Source: an uncultured Lachnospiraceae bacterium (GTDB lineage Bacteria > Bacillota > Clostridia > Lachnospirales > Lachnospiraceae). Taken from it: a DNA stretch of 15,689 nucleotides. This document shows positions 14,062 to 15,689 of the stretch, in pieces. The stretch is taken from NCBI GenBank assembly GCA_900553305.1, contig USDI01000032.1:1-15689 (forward strand). Direction: 5' to 3'. The notes beneath the pieces were generated by a model. The model had not been told where the DNA came from. It saw nothing but the letters and a program-made list of their open reading frames with translations, and made no database searches. Position 1 is the first letter of the stretch; the number at the start of each line of letters is the position of its first letter. Position numbers and translations under genes: made by a program.

Positions 14062-14952
14062 ATGGCAAAACATTACACAACCACCTTTAATACCCGTCAG
14101 AATATGCTCAGACAGAGTCTGGAAATCTTCTACTATGAAGACACCAATCTCCAGCCGGTATCCAGCCACCGTCATGAGCATTATGAAGTGTACTTTTTCT
14201 TAAGCGGACCGGTAAACTGCCTGATTGATGACAAGGACTATCCGCTTGCACCGGGTGACATCTGCCTGATTCCTCCCGGAATCTATCATCGTCCGGCCTT
14301 CCGTAACGAAAAGGAAACCTACCGCCGTATTGTCCTCTGGATTTCTGCCGATTATTTAAACCAGTTAAAGCGTACCCACTCACAGATTGACTACTGCTTT
14401 CAGCTTGTTCTCAATAAGAAGCAGTATCATTTCCGGAATGATTCCGGCGCTGCGCAGCTTCTGTTCGGCAAACTGTTTGATCTGTTGGAGGAGTATCATT
14501 CAGCAGGGGCCTTTCATGAACAGCTTCTTGCCTGCTATACCAGTGCCTTTCTGCTGCAGTTAAACCGGATTGTATCCGAATCTTCTTCCCCGTCCGCATA
14601 CCGGAAGCCCAAGGCTCTTTTTTCGCAAATTTGTGATTACATTCATTCCCATCTGGAAGAAGATCTTTCTTTGGATGTTCTTGCAGAGAATTTTTATGTC
14701 AGCAAATATTATATTGCTCACAGCTTCAAAGAAAATATGGGTGTTTCCACTCATCAGTATATTTTGAAGCAGCGGCTTTATGCCAGCAAATCGAGTATTC
14801 TTGCAGGTACTCCCTTAAGCGAAGTCTGTGCAAATTACGGTTTCACCAACTATACCACCTTTTTCCGTGCATTTAAGAAGGAATTCGGTGTTTCTCCCCG
14901 TGATTTCAAGGATTCCTGTCAGGGCCAGTCCGGCATGACAGAGAAAGAATAG
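14062..14952 (+). CDS. AraC family transcriptional regulator with N-terminal cupin domain
   Basis: A 296-residue regulator. Residues about 20-100 form an AraC-type sensing cupin (SSHRHEHYEVYFFLSGPVN, then LAPGDICLIPPGIYHRP), which usually binds a small sugar-like ligand. Residues about 190-285 contain the two helix-turn-helix motifs: LSLDVLAENFYVSKYYIAHSFKE, then TPLSEVCANYGFTNYTTFFRAFKKEFGVSPRDFK, the AraC signature. The ribosome binding site is AAGGGG with a 10-nt spacing. It is the only plus-strand gene in the window, is divergent from the hypothetical gene and the mtnA-aldolase pair, and converges on the Rpn gene with 13 nt between stops. Regulation of the divergent genes is plausible but unproved; neither ligand nor site is known. 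Confidence 0.92.
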   Translation: MAKHYTTTFNTRQNMLRQSLEIFYYEDTNLQPVSSHRHEHYEVYFFLSGPVNCLIDDKDYPLAPGDICLIPPGIYHRPAFRNEKETYRRIVLWISADYLNQLKRTHSQIDYCFQLVLNKKQYHFRNDSGAAQLLFGKLFDLLEEYHSAGAFHEQLLACYTSAFLLQLNRIVSESSSPSAYRKPKALFSQICDYIHSHLEEDLSLDVLAENFYVSKYYIAHSFKENMGVSTHQYILKQRLYASKSSILAGTPLSEVCANYGFTNYTTFFRAFKKEFGVSPRDFKDSCQGQSGMTEKE

Positions 14953-14965
14953 GAATTTTGAAATG

Positions 14966-15667
14966 TTATTCCCAGTACTGGGTAACCTTTTCTTTCGCCT
15001 GCTCCCCAGTTAAGCCACAATTTTTAATCACTTTCTGAACTGCCAGTTCCGGATTGCCGCCCATTTCTTTGCATAGCGAAACAATGGACCGGATGGTGGT
15101 CTCCTTATTCTCATCCAGTTCCTGCTTTGCCTTTTTCAACTCTTTCTCTGCTTTCTTGCGCTCCTTCTCTGCTCCAATCTGCTCTCCGATTTCTCGTTCA
15201 TCCCTCCGGATCAGTTCCATTTCACGTTCTTCATCATATTCAAAAATGCTCATCTTAATTACCTCCGCTTTCTGCTTCGATAAAAATTCCTTCAATATAT
15301 TACGTCTGATACAGTACTCAATCGCTGCTTCCACTGCCTGTTCCAACGGCATACTTACGCTGTTGTACCGGATCTGTTCTACATACTGGGTATACTGCTT
15401 TAGAATCGGACACTTTTCTTTTAGTTCCTCATTCATACTGGGATTAATATTCAATATCATTACTTTCAGTTCCAGTTCCGGATCATCTGTCTGAACTTCA
15501 AATGCTTCTGATAACCTTAAAATTCTTTTCTCCGGCTTCTCTTCTACTCCGTTATAGAATACCACAAAATGTGGTGTAGGTAACTTAATTAATTTTGAAC
15601 TGTATAACGACTGGTCTTTCACATAAACCTGCAATAATTCTGCCACATAAAACAAATCCCGTAACGG
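14966..15667 (-). CDS. Rpn family recombination-promoting nuclease/putative transposase, 5'-truncated
   Basis: About 233 residues of an Rpn-type PD-(D/E)XK family protein common in multiple copies in Lachnospiraceae. Visible parts are the central LRDLFYVA, YSSKLIKLPTPHFVVFYNG and EKRILRLSEAF segments, KCPILKQYTQYVEQIR, MSIFEYDEEREM, a charged coiled coil (about residues 155-190), and a C-terminal GNPELAVQKVIKNCGLTGEQAKEKVTQYW. The N-terminal nuclease core with its acidic catalytic residues should lie upstream of LRDLFY and is absent. Reading upstream of the TTG at 15655-15653 gives in-frame P-L-R-D codons and then TAG at 15670-15668, where homologues continue. Family homology therefore ends some 20 nt before the contig end. 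It is either a decayed remnant or a misassembled repeat edge. If translated from the TTG it would be catalytically dead. Confidence 0.82.
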   Translation of the reverse strand, partial: PLRDLFYVAELLQVYVKDQSLYSSKLIKLPTPHFVVFYNGVEEKPEKRILRLSEAFEVQTDDPELELKVMILNINPSMNEELKEKCPILKQYTQYVEQIRYNSVSMPLEQAVEAAIEYCIRRNILKEFLSKQKAEVIKMSIFEYDEEREMELIRRDEREIGEQIGAEKERKKAEKELKKAKQELDENKETTIRSIVSLCKEMGGNPELAVQKVIKNCGLTGEQAKEKVTQYWE

Positions 15668-15689
15668 CTACTGCAGGTTGTAAGTAGAC

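Noticed and set aside
14966..15667. Intact insertion sequence at the right end
   Set aside because: Rpn proteins are called putative transposases, but no terminal inverted repeats or target duplications are visible and the catalytic part is absent.
1..15689. CRISPR array, tRNA/rRNA genes, prophage or an anti-phage defence island
   Set aside because: I saw no regularly spaced repeats, no cloverleaf or rRNA-like sequence, and no phage or defence gene families besides the Rpn remnant.

Overview
The window looks like one complete short assembly contig from a Gram-positive, low-to-moderate GC member of the Clostridia, most likely Lachnospiraceae. The lineage is inferred from strong AGGAG-type ribosome binding sites, a pheB-like/hom/apgM/lysC threonine cluster, a clostridial-type biosynthetic thiolase, indirect tRNA amidation (gatCAB) and an Rpn-family protein of the kind common in gut Lachnospiraceae. 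Bases 1-52 are not genomic: they are the Illumina P5/TruSeq Read 1 adapter. Both ends appear to be contig ends that cut a gene.

Layout from left to right. Positions 53-155 (minus) hold the first 34 codons of a class I SAM-dependent methyltransferase, cut by the adapter. Positions 221-288 hold a large, probably bidirectional terminator. Positions 341-4659 (minus) are an aspartate-family/threonine operon transcribed pheB-like ACT protein > hom > apgM-type proposed homoserine kinase > lysC, with a good sigma-A promoter at 4746-4774. Positions 4803-4842 hold the terminator of the next unit. Positions 4951-9360 (minus) encode thiolase > gatC > gatA > gatB, an odd pairing of acetyl-CoA condensation with Asn/Gln-tRNA amidation; a perfect 17-bp palindrome lies in the putative thiolase promoter region. 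Positions 9619-11037 (minus) encode an AGCS sodium:alanine/glycine symporter behind a glycine riboswitch, a leader terminator and a clear promoter. Positions 11334-13287 (minus) hold an MtnA-type sugar-phosphate isomerase followed by a class II aldolase, a pair that fits the DHAP shunt / 5-deoxyribose disposal route rather than the classical methionine salvage pathway. Positions 13399-13824 (minus) encode a very basic single-TM hypothetical protein whose 3' end runs into a purine-rich repeat tract. Positions 14062-14952 (plus) encode a divergent AraC-family regulator. Positions 14966-15667 (minus) encode the C-terminal part of an Rpn-family nuclease/putative transposase, cut near the right end.

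Functionally, the window is mostly primary metabolism: threonine/lysine entry from aspartate, the GatCAB amidotransferase, C4-carbon/acetoacetyl-CoA formation, glycine/alanine uptake under glycine control, and disposal of a methylthio- or deoxy-pentose by-product of SAM chemistry. I see no CRISPR array, tRNA, rRNA, intact insertion sequence or prophage. The most interesting points are the predicted OFF logic of the glycine riboswitch (an 8-nt complement between the conserved 3' strand of the aptamer and the terminator's 3' half plus U-tract), the isomerase-aldolase pair, the thiolase-gatCAB linkage, and the adapter/contig-end artefacts.
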